This document shows, piece after piece, positions 40,488 through 52,931 of a stretch of DNA of 64,000 bases. The notes below the pieces were generated by a model. That model ran no database searches and was not told the DNA's origin. It saw only the letters and a list, made by a program, of their open reading frames with translations. Source of the stretch: Chrysomallon squamiferum (Eukaryota > Mollusca > Gastropoda > Neomphalida > Peltospiridae); NCBI GenBank assembly GCA_012295275.1, contig CM022677.1:22876753-22940752 (forward strand). Reading direction: 5' to 3'. The position numbers and the translations under genes are program-made. The first letter of the stretch is position 1, and every line of letters begins with the position of its first letter.

Positions 40488-40656
40488 ACACCACAGAAAG
40501 CTATTTACAAGAACTGATGTCCACTGAATCTAAATGATTTGTCAAGTTTGCGCCAACTCTGAACTAAGTAAACAGAAGATAAAACATCTCCACATTAAAT
40601 ATAAAGAACTGAATAACGAGAAAACTGAGAGTTTAGAAAGTTCCACACCAAAATAA
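40488..40656 (+). pseudogene. Terminal coiled-coil piece, disrupted
   Basis: Acceptor ttacttttcag. Three frames in turn carry helical peptides: TTESYLQELMSTESK-stop, then ICQVCANSELSKQKIKHLHI..., ending SLESSTPK-stop at 40656. This is the pattern expected for a last exon with small indels. Confidence 0.35.
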
Positions 40657-40659
40657 CAT

Positions 40660-43400
40660 TTTAAAAACATTACTTGTGTGAATCGTGGACTATTCTTATT
40701 CATGAATATTCATGATTTTAGATTCAGTCACAGTGTTGTTGATGAAAGATATAATCAGATGTAGACAGTATACAGAATGTTTGTACCAGACACAGCACCA
40801 AGTACAGTCAAGTCTGTGAAAAAAAGAAATTATTTTATAAAAATGATTTAATGTTAGAAATCCTTGATTACTGCTTTAAAAAAAATACACACTTCATATT
40901 AAGAAATGTTTGGTTCAAGGGAGATAATTGAATTTTTATAATTATTATAATTTTTTATATTTTTTTAGTTTTTGAAAAAAATAATGTACTTAATCATGTA
41001 ACCAAAGCATAAAATAACAGAATATCAAGAGTTCTGGTAAAGATTTACCTATAAACGTTTGTAAAATCATAAAATGGAATCAGTTGTGTAAACCTGTATA
41101 TGCCTATATATTTGTTTGGAATATTAAAATCAGAAATTAAAAATGTTCTTAATTACTAATTTCAAGTTATTTATTAAGGCTTATAGTTTTTGTAAACAAA
41201 TGTTTTGTTTTTCATTTTATGTTGTATACTTTATCATAAACTTTTATTGATAAATCAGAAATCTTGGAATTTTTAGAACCTTTAGAACCTTAAAATATAT
41301 TTTAAATACTTTTTAATTTGAAACTTAGAAACATTTTATATCATGCTTTTCTAAATTTATAATTAAGGATTTTTGCAAAAAATTTCTAAAATCATATGAT
41401 AAATTTTGTTTTCTTGTTGAAATAAGTATTTCAAATTATTTTGTTTTTTGTTTTTATCACATATGTTTTTAGCAAGATTTATTAAATTATAGGGTGAGGA
41501 ATATTTATTTATATAGTTTTGGTACAATAACCAAAATTTAGTATTTACTAGGCATTATAATATCATTTTATACTAGTTAATAATTTTTATTCATTACTTA
41601 AGAGAATATTTATTTAACATTGAAAATCAGTGAGTAACAAATTAAAAACAACAAAAAAGAAACAAAACAAGCCCTGTTTGGTACCAGCTAACGTTATTTC
41701 CATTATTGTCATAATTAATTTTTAACAACATTATGAATAAATAAATAAATAAAAATTAGGTTTGACAATTATACAGATATTTATTAATTCATTAATTCAT
41801 TCATCCATTCACTCTATCCTCCTTGTTCATTCACTGCTTCATGTAAAAGATAAAATGTAGAAACAACACAACTGTGAAGAGAAATGTAGAAAACAACAAC
41901 GTATAGTAATTTCATGTGGCAAATTTAGTATTATATCAGACATTAGTATGTTAGTTTGTTGATATTATGTTCCTAACCTGACCATTTTAATCCATAAATT
42001 TCAGAAAATGATTATTTTAAGCTCATCATTTCTAGATATATACAAGAATTTAAATGAATAAAAATATTTTTAAATTAGCATATTTAAATAGGCATCTTTT
42101 AACTGGCATTTTTAATTTAACATTTTCCCATTGGCATATTTATATTATAAAGTTTAAATTTTCTTATGAACAATGATGTTCTAGTCAAAAATTAGCATAT
42201 TTCATTAGCATATTTAAATAACGTTTCATTAACATATTCAAATTTAAACTAGCTTTAAAAATGCAGATTAAACCTGAATTGAAAGAAGTATTTTTAAAAT
42301 CTATGAACAAATGACAAAACGAACTGATATGAATTTTTTAATGTACATCATCAAAGCCAACTTTACAGACATTCAGGAAACGAAACCGAGAAACCATATA
42401 TCCACAATGAAAAACACATGATTAAAAATAAATAATATATTTATTTAACAAAATAATTTTTTAATTTTGAATATTTTTATAAATCAGTTTGAGAATTTGA
42501 CACTAATGTTTTTTGTTATCTAAATATTACCACTATTGCTACCAGTACTACTGCAACAACAACACAAACTACTACTACTACTAATGATAATAATAATAAC
42601 ATATTTATTACTAATTAAAGTTGATTCTTTTTTTACTGTGTCAATAATTTAATGATTTATGCTTATATCAGTTTCAATGTTAAAATAACAACAATAATAA
42701 AATAACAACAAAGAGTAACATCAGTAATGATCACAAAGTTAAACTGTTCTCTGAACAACTGTTTTGAATTTACTACAAGTTTTAAAATGGTATAAAAATT
42801 ATCAGTAAAGCTGGAAACACTTTATAAAAACATGACAATGACAGCAACTTTGTGTACCTTTTATAGAAGCAGGTCACATTTACTTCTGAACATGGAAAGT
42901 TGTCTCATATTACAACAAATATTACAAGTATTATTTAGGATAAGACATTGAGATTAAATACTGAGTTATGTTTACAAAAAATAATAATAATGAAAAAATT
43001 TAAGCAACATTTCTTTTTCTCAAAAAGAAACAAATTGCATGAATGCTTTGGTATGAAAATAAATTCTTGAAAGTAACAAATTTATTTTGTGTTTATTATA
43101 TTCTTGGTTACATAATAAAAATAAATAAATAAATAAGCAAAAGATAATATAAAACAAAATCACAAAAACAAATTCTGTTTAACTGTAGAATATTTTTTCA
43201 TGTATTTAGATATCTTGAAAGACTACTCAAACAATTGTAATATCTGCCTCTGACAAACTACTGCAAAAACTGAAAGAAAAACTGAAAGAAAAACTTGGCA
43301 TTTTCATGTAAAGATAAAAAAATAAGAAAATAAAATATTGTCCACAAGAGAAAATTAAAATGATAAATTAAATAATTAAAAAAATATATATATTTATAAA
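40660..43400. other. AT-rich stretch without visible genes
   Basis: Very AT-rich sequence with a mild repeat of 'cat/tttaa' phrases near 42060-42250 and short CTA/CAA patches near 42540-42600. I see no exon-like patch or RNA gene. Confidence 0.5.
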
Positions 43401-43582
43401 ACATTTGTCATTAAGAATTGAAACCATGACAACCATGTAAAGAGTCAACTGCTGCTGCAGCTGCTGATAATGTCAGGATGATGGTGCTGTGTGTTGTGAG
43501 ATCTACGTCTTCCTAATATACTTTCTTTGATGTTGCTGGTGCTTTCCCAGTCTTCCACAGAGAATTATTAATAATAATAGCA

Positions 43583-43629
43583 TCAGTGTTTGCTTGATGT
43601 CAGTGGAACTTTTAGCCATATAATTATAT
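43583..43629 (-). other. Exon-like piece with stop, minus strand
   Basis: The acceptor cttttcacag is followed by a phase-1 frame DIIIWLKVPLTSSKH-stop, which would continue in frame from 44762. In a second frame the same bases read MAKSSTDIKQTLMLLLLIIL, which resembles the transmembrane exon of the TSP1 family (SFKEINKTIDIVLLMLA...). Either it is a remnant of that family or the short tail of an unidentified gene. Confidence 0.25.
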
Positions 43630-44344
43630 CTGTGAAAAGAAGAAAATAATTAATACAGTAATTCATTAGCATTAACTCATTCGAAATCAGAAAAAAAAAC
43701 ATTCTTCAATATAAATTTTTTTCAGTGAAATATTTTAATCTTATTTCTGTGAGATAATAAATTATAAAAAAATAATTAAAAAATATCAATAAATAACATA
43801 AAAAGAAAATAACAAAAAGAAAAAAACAGAAGAAAAGAAACTGAAATAAAATAAAGTATTTGATTGTTTTTATTAAAAAGCATAAGAAACTATATCACTT
43901 GAAACACTCCATTAAAGTACATTGAATAACTTGTAGTCAAAGCCTGTATCATTTTCTTTTTTTAACTGACATGCACAAAAATTTAAATCTTGTTACAAAA
44001 CACCAAAACTGTTATCAGTTTATATTAAAAAAACAATAACAAATAACTATTTGAAAATATTAACTATATGAAAAATGTATATTAACAAACGGTATAAAAT
44101 TAATATAGTTATTGATGAATACATTTATAGACACTCAAACCAATCCCATAGATTTATTACTCACTGAGGTATTTCTGTAAATTTCTAACAATAAAAGTCT
44201 ATGATCTATCAATCAGATGAAATTAGAAAGATAATCCTCTTATAAAACTTCAAAAAATGTTTGTCATAATTTGAATAAAATCAAAAATAACAATAATAAC
44301 AAACAATAATAAAATATTGTAGATTAACAAGAGTGGTGGATCAT

Positions 44345-44715
44345 CCTGAATTGGTTTTAATCAATTATAAACACTACCTATGTCTTTTAACATTGTGATT
44401 AATTATAAAAACTACCTATGTCTTTTAACATTGTGATTAATTATAAAAACTACCTATGTCTTTTAACATTGTGATTAATTAGAAAAACTACCTATGTCTT
44501 TTAACATTGTGATTAATTATAAAAACTACCTATGTCTTTTAACATTGTGATTAATTATAAAAACTACCTATGTCTTTTAACATTGTGATTAATTATAAAA
44601 ACTAACTATGTCTTTTAACATTGTTATTAATTATAAAAACTACCTATATCTTTTAACATTGGGCTTAATTTAAAAAACTACCTATGTCTTTTAACATTGT
44701 GATTAATTAGAAAAG
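44345..44715. repeat. 38-bp minisatellite, about 9 copies
   Basis: The unit (ttaattataaaaactacctatgtcttttaacattgtga) recurs every 38 bases with few changes (tgtc at 44381, 44419, 44457 and so on). The period is not a multiple of three and every frame has stops, so it is non-coding. Confidence 0.95.
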
Positions 44716-44761
44716 AATAAAGAGGTTTTTTTTTCGTCACTGGAAATAAGAGTTATCTAAC

Positions 44762-44810
44762 CTGAATATTCACCAGTTTCACTTCTCTGAGTTCTTTTTC
44801 CTGGCCGGTA
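44762..44810 (-). other. Exon-like piece, possible cytoplasmic tail remnant
   Basis: Acceptor gttttacag, 49 nt, possible donor CAG|GTTAGA. In one frame it reads YRPGKRTQRSETGEYSG-stop, similar in the middle to the tail exon of the two-TSP1 gene (RITQRSDQT). Splicing to 43629 would extend it by 15 residues. No upstream partner was found in 44.8-46.7 kb. Confidence 0.3.
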
Positions 44811-45229
44811 CTGTAAAACGTTTCTAAATAATAAAATAATAGTAATAATAACAGTAACTATAAATCCATAACTTTTATGGAACTGGATTAGAAATAATTA
44901 GGAATTTAGTGAAATAACAAATAAGCATTAAGCACATACATTCTGGAGAGGTTTATGATTAATTTAAAAAATCCTGTTATATTATTTAGATTTATCAAAA
45001 ATATTGTGTGACAAAATGATGGACCAGTGTAAAAAAATAAATCTATAGAAGTTTCAAAATGATTTTTGAAAATAATATTTTATATAAATAAATAAATAAA
45101 TTTATATTAAAAAAAATAATAATAATAAATAAATAAATAAATAAATAAATTAAAATAAATAAATTAATTAATTAAAAAAAAAATAAAGAAATAAAGAAAG
45201 AAATAAAAAAAAAAAAAAATAATGCAACA

Positions 45230-45725
45230 GATCGGTCGAAAAGGAAGGTCTTTTTTCCCCTCCGATTTCTTCGTTTTCTCCCTCCCTTTTACTTTTCCTT
45301 TTCTCTCGTCCGCCGAGTGGAGCCGAGCGGAGCCGAGCTGAGCTGAGATCGGTTCCCATGGCATCGCTGAGAAGAAGGTTTGAAAACTGGGTCTCGGTAC
45401 TCGCTACTGATGTCCATTTCACCTTAAACACTGCACACAAAAAATTAAAGAACCAATGACAATAACACATTACAGTCCCTCACCACGAAATACGAAACGC
45501 TGTTCACAACAACAACAACAACAGCCGCAGAAGCAGCAGCAGCACCGCCGCCACCACCACCACCACCAACAACAACAATAATCATGCTAATTTCATACAA
45601 AATGACTCCTGAACGCAGAATAACTACGAGACCCTTTCCGATAAAACACCATTCTATTATTATCACTACAACAACAACAACAACAACAACTACTACTACT
45701 ACTGTTACTACTACTACTACTGCTG

Positions 45726-45766
<41 letters not shown>

Positions 45767-45790
45767 ACTACTACCACTAATACCACTACC

Positions 45791-45831
<41 letters not shown>

Positions 45832-46009
45832 CACCACCACAACAACAACAACAACAATGATAATGATAATTTCATACAAAATGACTTCTGAAACCACTGA
45901 CAATAACACTTTACACTTGTTCACCACGGAAGGAGAAACGCTGTTCACAACAGCAACGACTACAACAAACAACAACTACTACTACTGTTATTATTATTAT
46001 TATTATTAA

Positions 46010-46045
<36 letters not shown>

Positions 46046-46289
46046 GATTATTAAAGTTAAAATTAAAATACATTAATTATCGCGCCGTCGTGATCTGGCA
46101 ATTCAATTTTACGTCGGAAGATACCTTATTCAAACCGGCATGCACGCGCACACGCACACATGCACACACACATACGCAGATACGTGAGAAGAGGGAGGGA
46201 GGGATCCGCGAAGAAATCAGTTTCAACGGAAAAGCGCTCGGATGAGTTTGGGAACGGTCTCTGTACTTGCTATCAATGTCAGTTTCGCA

Positions 46290-46363
<74 letters not shown>

Positions 46364-46380
46364 AATAATAATAATAATAA

Positions 46381-46411
<31 letters not shown>

Positions 46412-46438
46412 TAAATAAATAAATAATAATAATAATAA

Positions 46439-46469
<31 letters not shown>

Positions 46470-46508
46470 TAAATAAATAAATAATAATCATAATCATAAT
46501 AATAATAA

Positions 46509-46559
<51 letters not shown>

Positions 46560-46660
46560 CTCCGGACTGATCAAACCCAAAGGCTTTTCCTTTCCTCTCG
46601 TTCGCCGAGTCGAGTGAAGGCGAAGCGATGTGACCCGACAAGAAGAAATGAATGTTTACT
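45230..46660. repeat. GC-richer repeat pair with large trinucleotide arrays
   Basis: Two similar GC-richer segments (45285-45420 and 46580-46640) share ctctcg-tccgccgagt..gag. Between them a unit with 'atttcatacaaaatgact' and 'acgctgttcacaaca' occurs twice (45480-45660 and 45860-45970). The rest is CAA/CTA/CTG/ACC arrays (45490-45990) and TAA/TAAA arrays (46285-46560). Long poly-Val/Ala/Thr/Ile frames here are repeat artefacts. CpG content is higher than anywhere else in the window. Confidence 0.7.
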
Positions 46661-48050
46661 TGTGTTATGGTGTGAAGTCAGTGTAGAAATAACGTGATAC
46701 TTAAACAAAAGTAATTAACATATGAAAAACTATTGTTGAACTGTTAGCCGTTGACCATCTTCGAATAAATATATTTTTTTCCTTCATTTTCTTCTTTCTT
46801 TTTTTTTTTTCAGTTACGGTGAGATTTTGGGAACGAGACAATGTTAGAGAAAAGAAACGATTTTCATAATTAATACAAATAAGGTACCGAACCATTTGCA
46901 AGGTTTGCTCCGGAGATAGCCCGGATTACAGGCTTATGTACTTAAAACATAAACTTTAAAAAAAAAAATAAAAAAACAAAATCACTTTCTTTGACATGCA
47001 CAAATCAGCACACTTTTAAAGACAAATTTTAATTAATCCATTCAAGTTATTAAAATAACTTTATGGAACACCATTTGTGAGAAACGGTATGAAAATTAAA
47101 CGAGAAAAAAAGAACATGTTATTGTTTTTTCTTGTTTGTTTGTTTTGTGTTTTTTACTTTTTCGTTTTTTTTGTTGTTGATTTTTTTAATTTTTATTTTT
47201 TTATACAATAGAATCACAAATAAATACACTTCTTAATAAATTTCAATTTTAAACTCTATAATATATAATATGGAAAAAAATAATAATTTAAAAAATGTAT
47301 ATATATATATATATATATTATTTAACAGTTATCAGTACTTCAGTAGTAATTTAGTAGTATAATACTTGCAGTTATCTACACTTCTACAGTCTGATTTGAA
47401 ATGTATTTCTTTTATTTCTTTATTGATTTAATTTTTTCCGATAATAACAAAAAAATAAAATTAAAAATAAAAATAAATTAATTAATTAATAAATTAATTA
47501 ATTAATATACAGACAAAAAAACATGTATCTAAAGTTTCAAACATTCATATACAGACAAAAACACGAGGAGGGGAATGTTTTGGGGCTGTTACAGCGGATG
47601 TATAAACAAAAACATTATCAAGACAACAATAATGATCAATAAACACCATTCCAATTAGAATTATTTTATTAAATTCTAAAAGGTCTTAAATTATATTTCT
47701 TAGAATTATCTATGATTTTAAATAAATAAGTAAGCAATCTAAGCTAATTCACTTTTTTCTTGGGACAATTATTAGAAGCATGTGAAAAATATGATTGTTT
47801 TTCTTAATTAACAAGATTATCAAAAAAATTAAAAAAACAAAACAAAAATTACATTTTAAACATTCAATTCCTCTATTATGAATGAAATATTACAAATATT
47901 TCTGAAAATTTTTTTTTAAAGTAAGCTCTCAACAGGTTAAATAATTGTTTTCAGTATGTTTTTATACTCTTTATTGACACATTGAATAATTATTAGCTAT
48001 TAAAACTGTTTTACACACACACCCACACACGCACACACACACACACATTA
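46660..48050. other. AT-rich stretch without visible genes
   Basis: AT-rich sequence with short A/T runs, an (AT)n tract near 47297-47318 and TTAA-type repeats near 47470-47505. No exon-like patch was found. It is the 3' flank of the broken TSP1 gene. Confidence 0.5.
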
Positions 48051-48678
48051 GAGATTATCAAGCCTTTTCAGATAATCCAGGATTATCTTGCTGAATTCCT
48101 GACTCTATGCCTTCTTTCAATACTGGCTTTTTTCGTTTACGTTTCGTGCAAAGAAAATAATATATTAGAAAGTTAAATAAACACACACAGTATAATTTCT
48201 ATGTTTAGTTATATCAAACATCTATAACATAAAAACTTACAGGTTTCTTTTATTATTATTATGTCTTTAACAATATCAAACTCAACAATTTTAATCTGTC
48301 CAAATTTAGAGAAATATGTATTAAAATGTCATAATAATATTAATAATAACAACTATAATAATAATAAAAGATGATAAAATAATAATAATAATAAAAGAAA
48401 ATATACAATTGTCGTTAGTAAAAACATTAAATATCTGTGTGTGTGTCTGTGTATGTGTGTGTGTGTTTTTGTGTGTGTGTGTGTGTGTGTTTGTGTGTGT
48501 AGATATATATAGAAAGAAAAAGAAACCTTTAGTCTTAAAGTTAATAAATCAATAAGAAAATAGTTCACTCTTTTTCGTTTGGTTATCTAGCATATACTGA
48601 ATAAATAAATAAAATAAAATAAAATAAAATAAAATAAAATAAAATAAATAAAATGAAATACAGAAAGAAATAACTTAC

Positions 48679-48835
48679 CTTTACAGGTTACAAAACAAGA
48701 CTCATTAACGGATTTTGTGTTTTCTCTAATACAAACACGTCCCCTGGGTGACGGGGCCGGGTTGTCACAGTAACGTGTATGAGAGACTCCATGAACCTAC
48801 TTCAGTTTCGTGCCATGAGCCCCATCCACCATGCA
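48679..48835 (-). pseudogene. Disrupted TSP1 exon
   Basis: It starts like the other TSP1 exons (V-H-G-G-W-G-S-W) and ends like them (CFVTCK|G before GTAAGT). About 30 bases around the CSxTCG core are missing and the frame shifts. Splice sites remain good, so transcripts may exist. Confidence 0.75.
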
Positions 48836-48889
48836 CTAGGAAAACAAAAATAAAACATAAACAAAACCCATTATAAAGCGTTATATATC

Positions 48890-49110
48890 TATGTAAAGCA
48901 TTACATATCATTATATATAATTATAATGCATATCGTTATATATCAGTATAATCCATTACATATCATTATATATCGTTATAAAGCATTTCAAATCGTTATG
49001 TATCATTATAATGCATTAAATGCATTATATATAATTATAAAGCATTCATTACATATCATTATGTATGATTATAAAGCATTACAAATCATTATATATAATT
49101 ATAATTATCC
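48890..49110. repeat. 30-bp minisatellite (AT-rich), about 7 copies
   Basis: The unit aagcattacatatcattatatataattata varies by a few bases per copy. The period of 30 keeps a frame open (YKAL-IIIY-type repeats). It lies in the intron of the broken TSP1 gene, and I treat it as non-coding. Confidence 0.85.
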
Positions 49111-49289
49111 TAAAGCAAAAACCCTATTTCTTTTCATTTTCTTTGTATTCTTGTTATTAACATGTATGGTCATTATGATTAATATAAAAAGAAAAAAAAA
49201 AATACCAGGACATTCTTCTGTTGCAATACATTCCTCTTGGACTGTCTTTTCATTGGGTCCTTCACATGAGAAGCTTTTTTAACATTCGT

Positions 49290-50510
49290 TTATAAAATTT
49301 CATAAAGTTTAATCTAAGAATATTTAATTTTTAAAGAATAATTATATAAAACAGTTCAGTGCCTCAGTTCAATTATAATGATTAAAACGTTAAATGAAAA
49401 ACAATTTATAACAACAACAACAACAAACACATTATTATTATAGATAGTTTTATCATTATTACTTCACCCACAACTTTTACAGTAACACAAACATTGCAAA
49501 AGCTTGGCTGCTTACAGTAATTGAGAAAGTTTAAACGACTTGAATATAAAATAAAATATAACATTTTAATATTTAATATTTACAGTAGGTACAAATAGCT
49601 CTACTGCCTCTATCGTGCTGTTATAATATCTTAATATGTCAATTTGTTGAGCAAATACATTTAAATGGCATTATAATTTTTTAAATGAATCACATTTATT
49701 TTAATGAAATATAACATTTTTTTCAATGGAAAAAGACATTTTCATGTCATACTGAACGACGTTAATGTAAAATTAAAAAAAGAAATTTTTGATATCTTCA
49801 TTAGTCACATAACTTTAAATTAATATATTTCCATATCTTATTAAATGACATTCATTTGAACATATAGTCATTTTAACTTTAAATTAATATATTTCCATAT
49901 CTTATTGATTCAGTTAAACAAAATAGGCATTTTAACGTCTTAGTAAATGAATTAACTGATTGAACTATGTTATTTAAAGTATTAACGTATGACATTATTT
50001 TCATGAACTACGACATTACGTAGAATGAAATGAACATTTTAGTAATTAATCAGTCACTTTTTAAAATAATAATAATAATAACAAATATAATATTTTAATC
50101 TGCTTTATTGATTAACATTAATTTAAATAAAATGTAACATTTTAATCTCTTAGTAAATGAATTAAGTTATATGCCAATGTTTTATTAAAACTGATATTAA
50201 TTTAAAATGAAATATGACGTTTAAGTACCTTAGTAATGACATATTGTAATGTCTTATATAGAACAACGTTACCTTAAATTAAATATAATTATTTAACTGT
50301 TATTGAATTAAACTAAAAATATGAACTTAATATTTCTAACGTCACTCTAAATTAAATGGAACATAACATTAATTTAAAAATAAATTATGACATTTTAATA
50401 CGATAATGTGACATTAATTTAAATGCAAATATCACGTTTAATACCTTTCTTAAATGAAACAAGTAATTTCAATTGCACGTAAAAAATCTTTTAATTCGGA
50501 CGTTGTTGAT
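49290..50510. other. AT-rich spacer with loose 'taaatgaa..acattttaat' repeats
   Basis: It lies between the broken TSP1 copy and the 3' end of the five-TSP1 gene. Phrases such as 'cattttaatctcttagtaaatga' and 'taaattaatatatttccatatctta' recur, indicating an old diverged tandem array. A minus-strand AATAAA at about 50185-50180 is a candidate poly(A) signal for the gene ending at 50517. No exon was found. Confidence 0.5.
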
Positions 50511-50516
50511 TCGTTA

Positions 50517-50622
50517 TTAGACATTTTCAGAAGAGCTGGCTATTCCTGGATTATACTGACCGATTGCCTGGGCGTTAAGTCTCTCAATCTTTCTAATTAA
50601 AGCTCTTTGTTTCAAACGTCGG
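50517..50622 (-). CDS. Five-TSP1 gene, cytoplasmic tail and stop
   Basis: Acceptor gtttaatttacag. It reads RRLKQRALIRKIERLNAQAI, then GQYNPGIASSSENV and TAA at 50519-50517. The membrane-proximal basic cluster fits positive-inside topology. No ITAM/ITIM or enzyme motif; NPGI near the end is noted only because the broken copy also has DNPGL. Confidence 0.88.
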
Positions 50623-50658
50623 CTGTAAATTAAACCAATACACACAATTATATATAAC

Positions 50659-50750
<92 letters not shown>

Positions 50751-51153
50751 AAGATATAATAAACTAGTTTATTTTTGTGTATACGTAAGTCTTTATGTCA
50801 GTATGTGTATAGAAAATTTGAAAAAAAATAAAAATAATTAAAACAAATTACCTATAAACAATCATAATATTCATTAAGATAACTAGAATCATGCCGATTC
50901 CCACTATTGACAGAATACTTTCTAGACTCAGTCCTTTTGCGCCGGTATTGTGTTCTGGAATATTAAAAATAACAAACTAACAAACTAACTAACTAACTAA
51001 CAAACTAACTAACTAAATTAAACTAACTAATACTACTACTACTACTAATATTAATAGTAATAATAATAATAATAATAAACATAATAATCAAATAAATAAA
51101 TAAGGAAATAAAAGAATACATACTGTAGATGCTTGGACAATATAATAATAACA

Positions 51154-51193
<40 letters not shown>

Positions 51194-51583
51194 CATAAGC
51201 AAATACTTGGACAGGGAAAACTGCATATTTCAGCCACAGCTTTTACGTCATGACCAGGACACGTCACGTGGGCATTTGACTCGTCGATATTTTTGCACTG
51301 TCGAGAGAACGTCACCATCAACGTTCCACTTCCACATGTCAGACTGCAACTACCAACAACGGCCACGTGCCATGACGTCCAGAATGGAACTCCTAAAACA
51401 AACAAATTACAAAAAAAACATATTTAAAAATACAAAAAATGCATTATCTCTTTTTATTTTATATTTTTGACAATTCTTTTTAATCTATATTTACTGTTGT
51501 TGTTGTTGTTGTTGATGTTTTTGTTGTGGTGGTTGTGGTTGCTGTTGTTATTATTGTTATTATTAGCAGTATTATTTTACCTG

Positions 51584-51644
<61 letters not shown>

Positions 51645-51788
51645 TGATACGTACTTACAAATTGATTAATGTAATTTGTATTGCTAATTCATGCATTGTT
51701 CTATTTATTAATCAGTTTCACGACTGTTAGTTACCACAACTAACACTACTGCTAATACTGTTTATTATCATTACAACTACTATAACAA

Positions 51789-51819
<31 letters not shown>

Positions 51820-52880
51820 AATTACCAGGACATTTGTTTTCTGAGAAGCAATCCACAGTTGTAAATCTGCTGCTATCACCCAAACACTGTTTTCCACCGT
51901 ACATTGGCAATGGGTCGTTGCATTTCCTGGTCTGTCCAAACATTTTCGTGCCCGGACCGTAACAAGAAACACTACACTCGCCTTCATCCACAGTCTTCCA
52001 AGAACCCCAGCCGCCATTCACTGCGTCTAAAACCAAAAATATACAAATACTTCTCACATATTTGACATCAAATCAAAATCTGACACGTTTGACATCGATA
52101 TTAAATTAAAATCCGACACATTAGACATCTATATTAAATTAAAATCCAACACATTAGACATGTACATTAAATTAAAATTTAACACATTCGACATCTATAT
52201 TAAATCACAATCTGACACGTGTGACAACTATATGAAATTAATATCTCATACCTTCGACATCTATATGAAATTAAATTAATATCTGACACACTGGAATCTA
52301 TATCAAATTAAAATGTAACAATTCTACATCTATATCACATCAAAATATAACACATTCGGTTATTATATAAGTTAACATATTCGACCACTGTATCAGATTG
52401 AAGTATAAAACACACGATCACTATATCAGATTAAAATCTAACGCATTCGACCCTTAAGTCATCTGTGTAAACATAAAACTTACTAATTGATATACAAATA
52501 AATTAAATTAAAATAGGTAAATAAATAAAATGAATAAAATAAACGAAATAAGTATATACAGGACGAATGTATAAAAGAACAAATAAATAAACAAATAACA
52601 CGACACCACATAACATAACATTAGAAACCCACACAAAACAAAACAACGAAAAATTAAAAAGATAGAAAGGTGCACGCACCTGGACATTGTTTAAAACAGA
52701 CTTGTTGCACAAATCGTCTGCCGTTACCAGGACACGATCCCCCGTACTTAGGCGCAGGATCGTCACAGTCTCGCTTGTACGAAACAACCTCTGTTCCGTT
52801 ACCACATGTTTTACTGCACTCACTCGTCAGCACGACGTGCCACGAACCCCACCCTCCGTCCACTGAAAATACAACAACAA

Positions 52881-52931
<51 letters not shown>

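Larger units (their letters stand above)
28920..40660 (+). pseudogene. Decayed ankyrin/coiled-coil gene (scattered exon remnants)
   Basis: Plus-strand patches with higher GC and splice-like borders encode consistent pieces. One is an ankyrin-like GHCCIVQLLTRKG (29692-29792). Then come an acidic linker (32123-32217), a helical piece (37362-37450), a second ankyrin-like CDAGADVNSP (37980-38107), a coiled-coil piece (39721-39908) and a C-terminal Lys/Glu-rich piece (40488-40656). Several junctions are phase-compatible (32217 to 32811, 37450 to 39721). Exons 39721 and 40488 contain frameshifts or stops, and some pieces are duplicated (29.4 and 31.5 kb, 28.9 and 32.0 kb). The mix suggests an ankyrin plus coiled-coil protein of RAI14/UACA type. 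A Spindly-like coiled coil was also considered. Some pieces could still be used. Confidence 0.4.
48058..49285 (-). pseudogene. Broken TSP1 transmembrane-family gene (third cluster member)
   Basis: Three remnants keep the order of the intact two-TSP1 gene. (1) 49285-49206: a TSP1 end reading SFSCEGPNEKTVQEECIATE, then ECPG at donor CCTG|GTATTT; it lacks the start and the central loop. (2) 48835-48679: acceptor ttttcctag, VHGGWGSWHETEVG, then a frameshift where the CS.TCG segment is missing, then RYCDNPAPSPRG... to donor AAAG|GTAAGT; its 157 nt is not a multiple of three. (3) 48150-48058: a tail-like frame KRKRKKPVLKEGIESGIQQD... to a stop, where the acceptor position reads ttgcac instead of ttgcag. 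No signal-peptide or transmembrane exon was found. Confidence 0.7.

Noticed and set aside
39721-40656. Firm assignment of the coiled-coil pieces to Spindly (SPDL1)
   Set aside because: Similarity is limited to generic coiled-coil patterns, and the ankyrin-like pieces in the same locus fit an ankyrin/coiled-coil protein better.
44345-44715. Regular 38-bp repeats considered as a CRISPR array
   Set aside because: The units are contiguous with no unique spacers, and the context is a eukaryotic genome. It is a minisatellite.
45445-46009. Open frames of 141 and 176 codons on both strands
   Set aside because: They are translations of mixed trinucleotide arrays (poly-Val/Ala or poly-Thr/Ala) with no unique domain.
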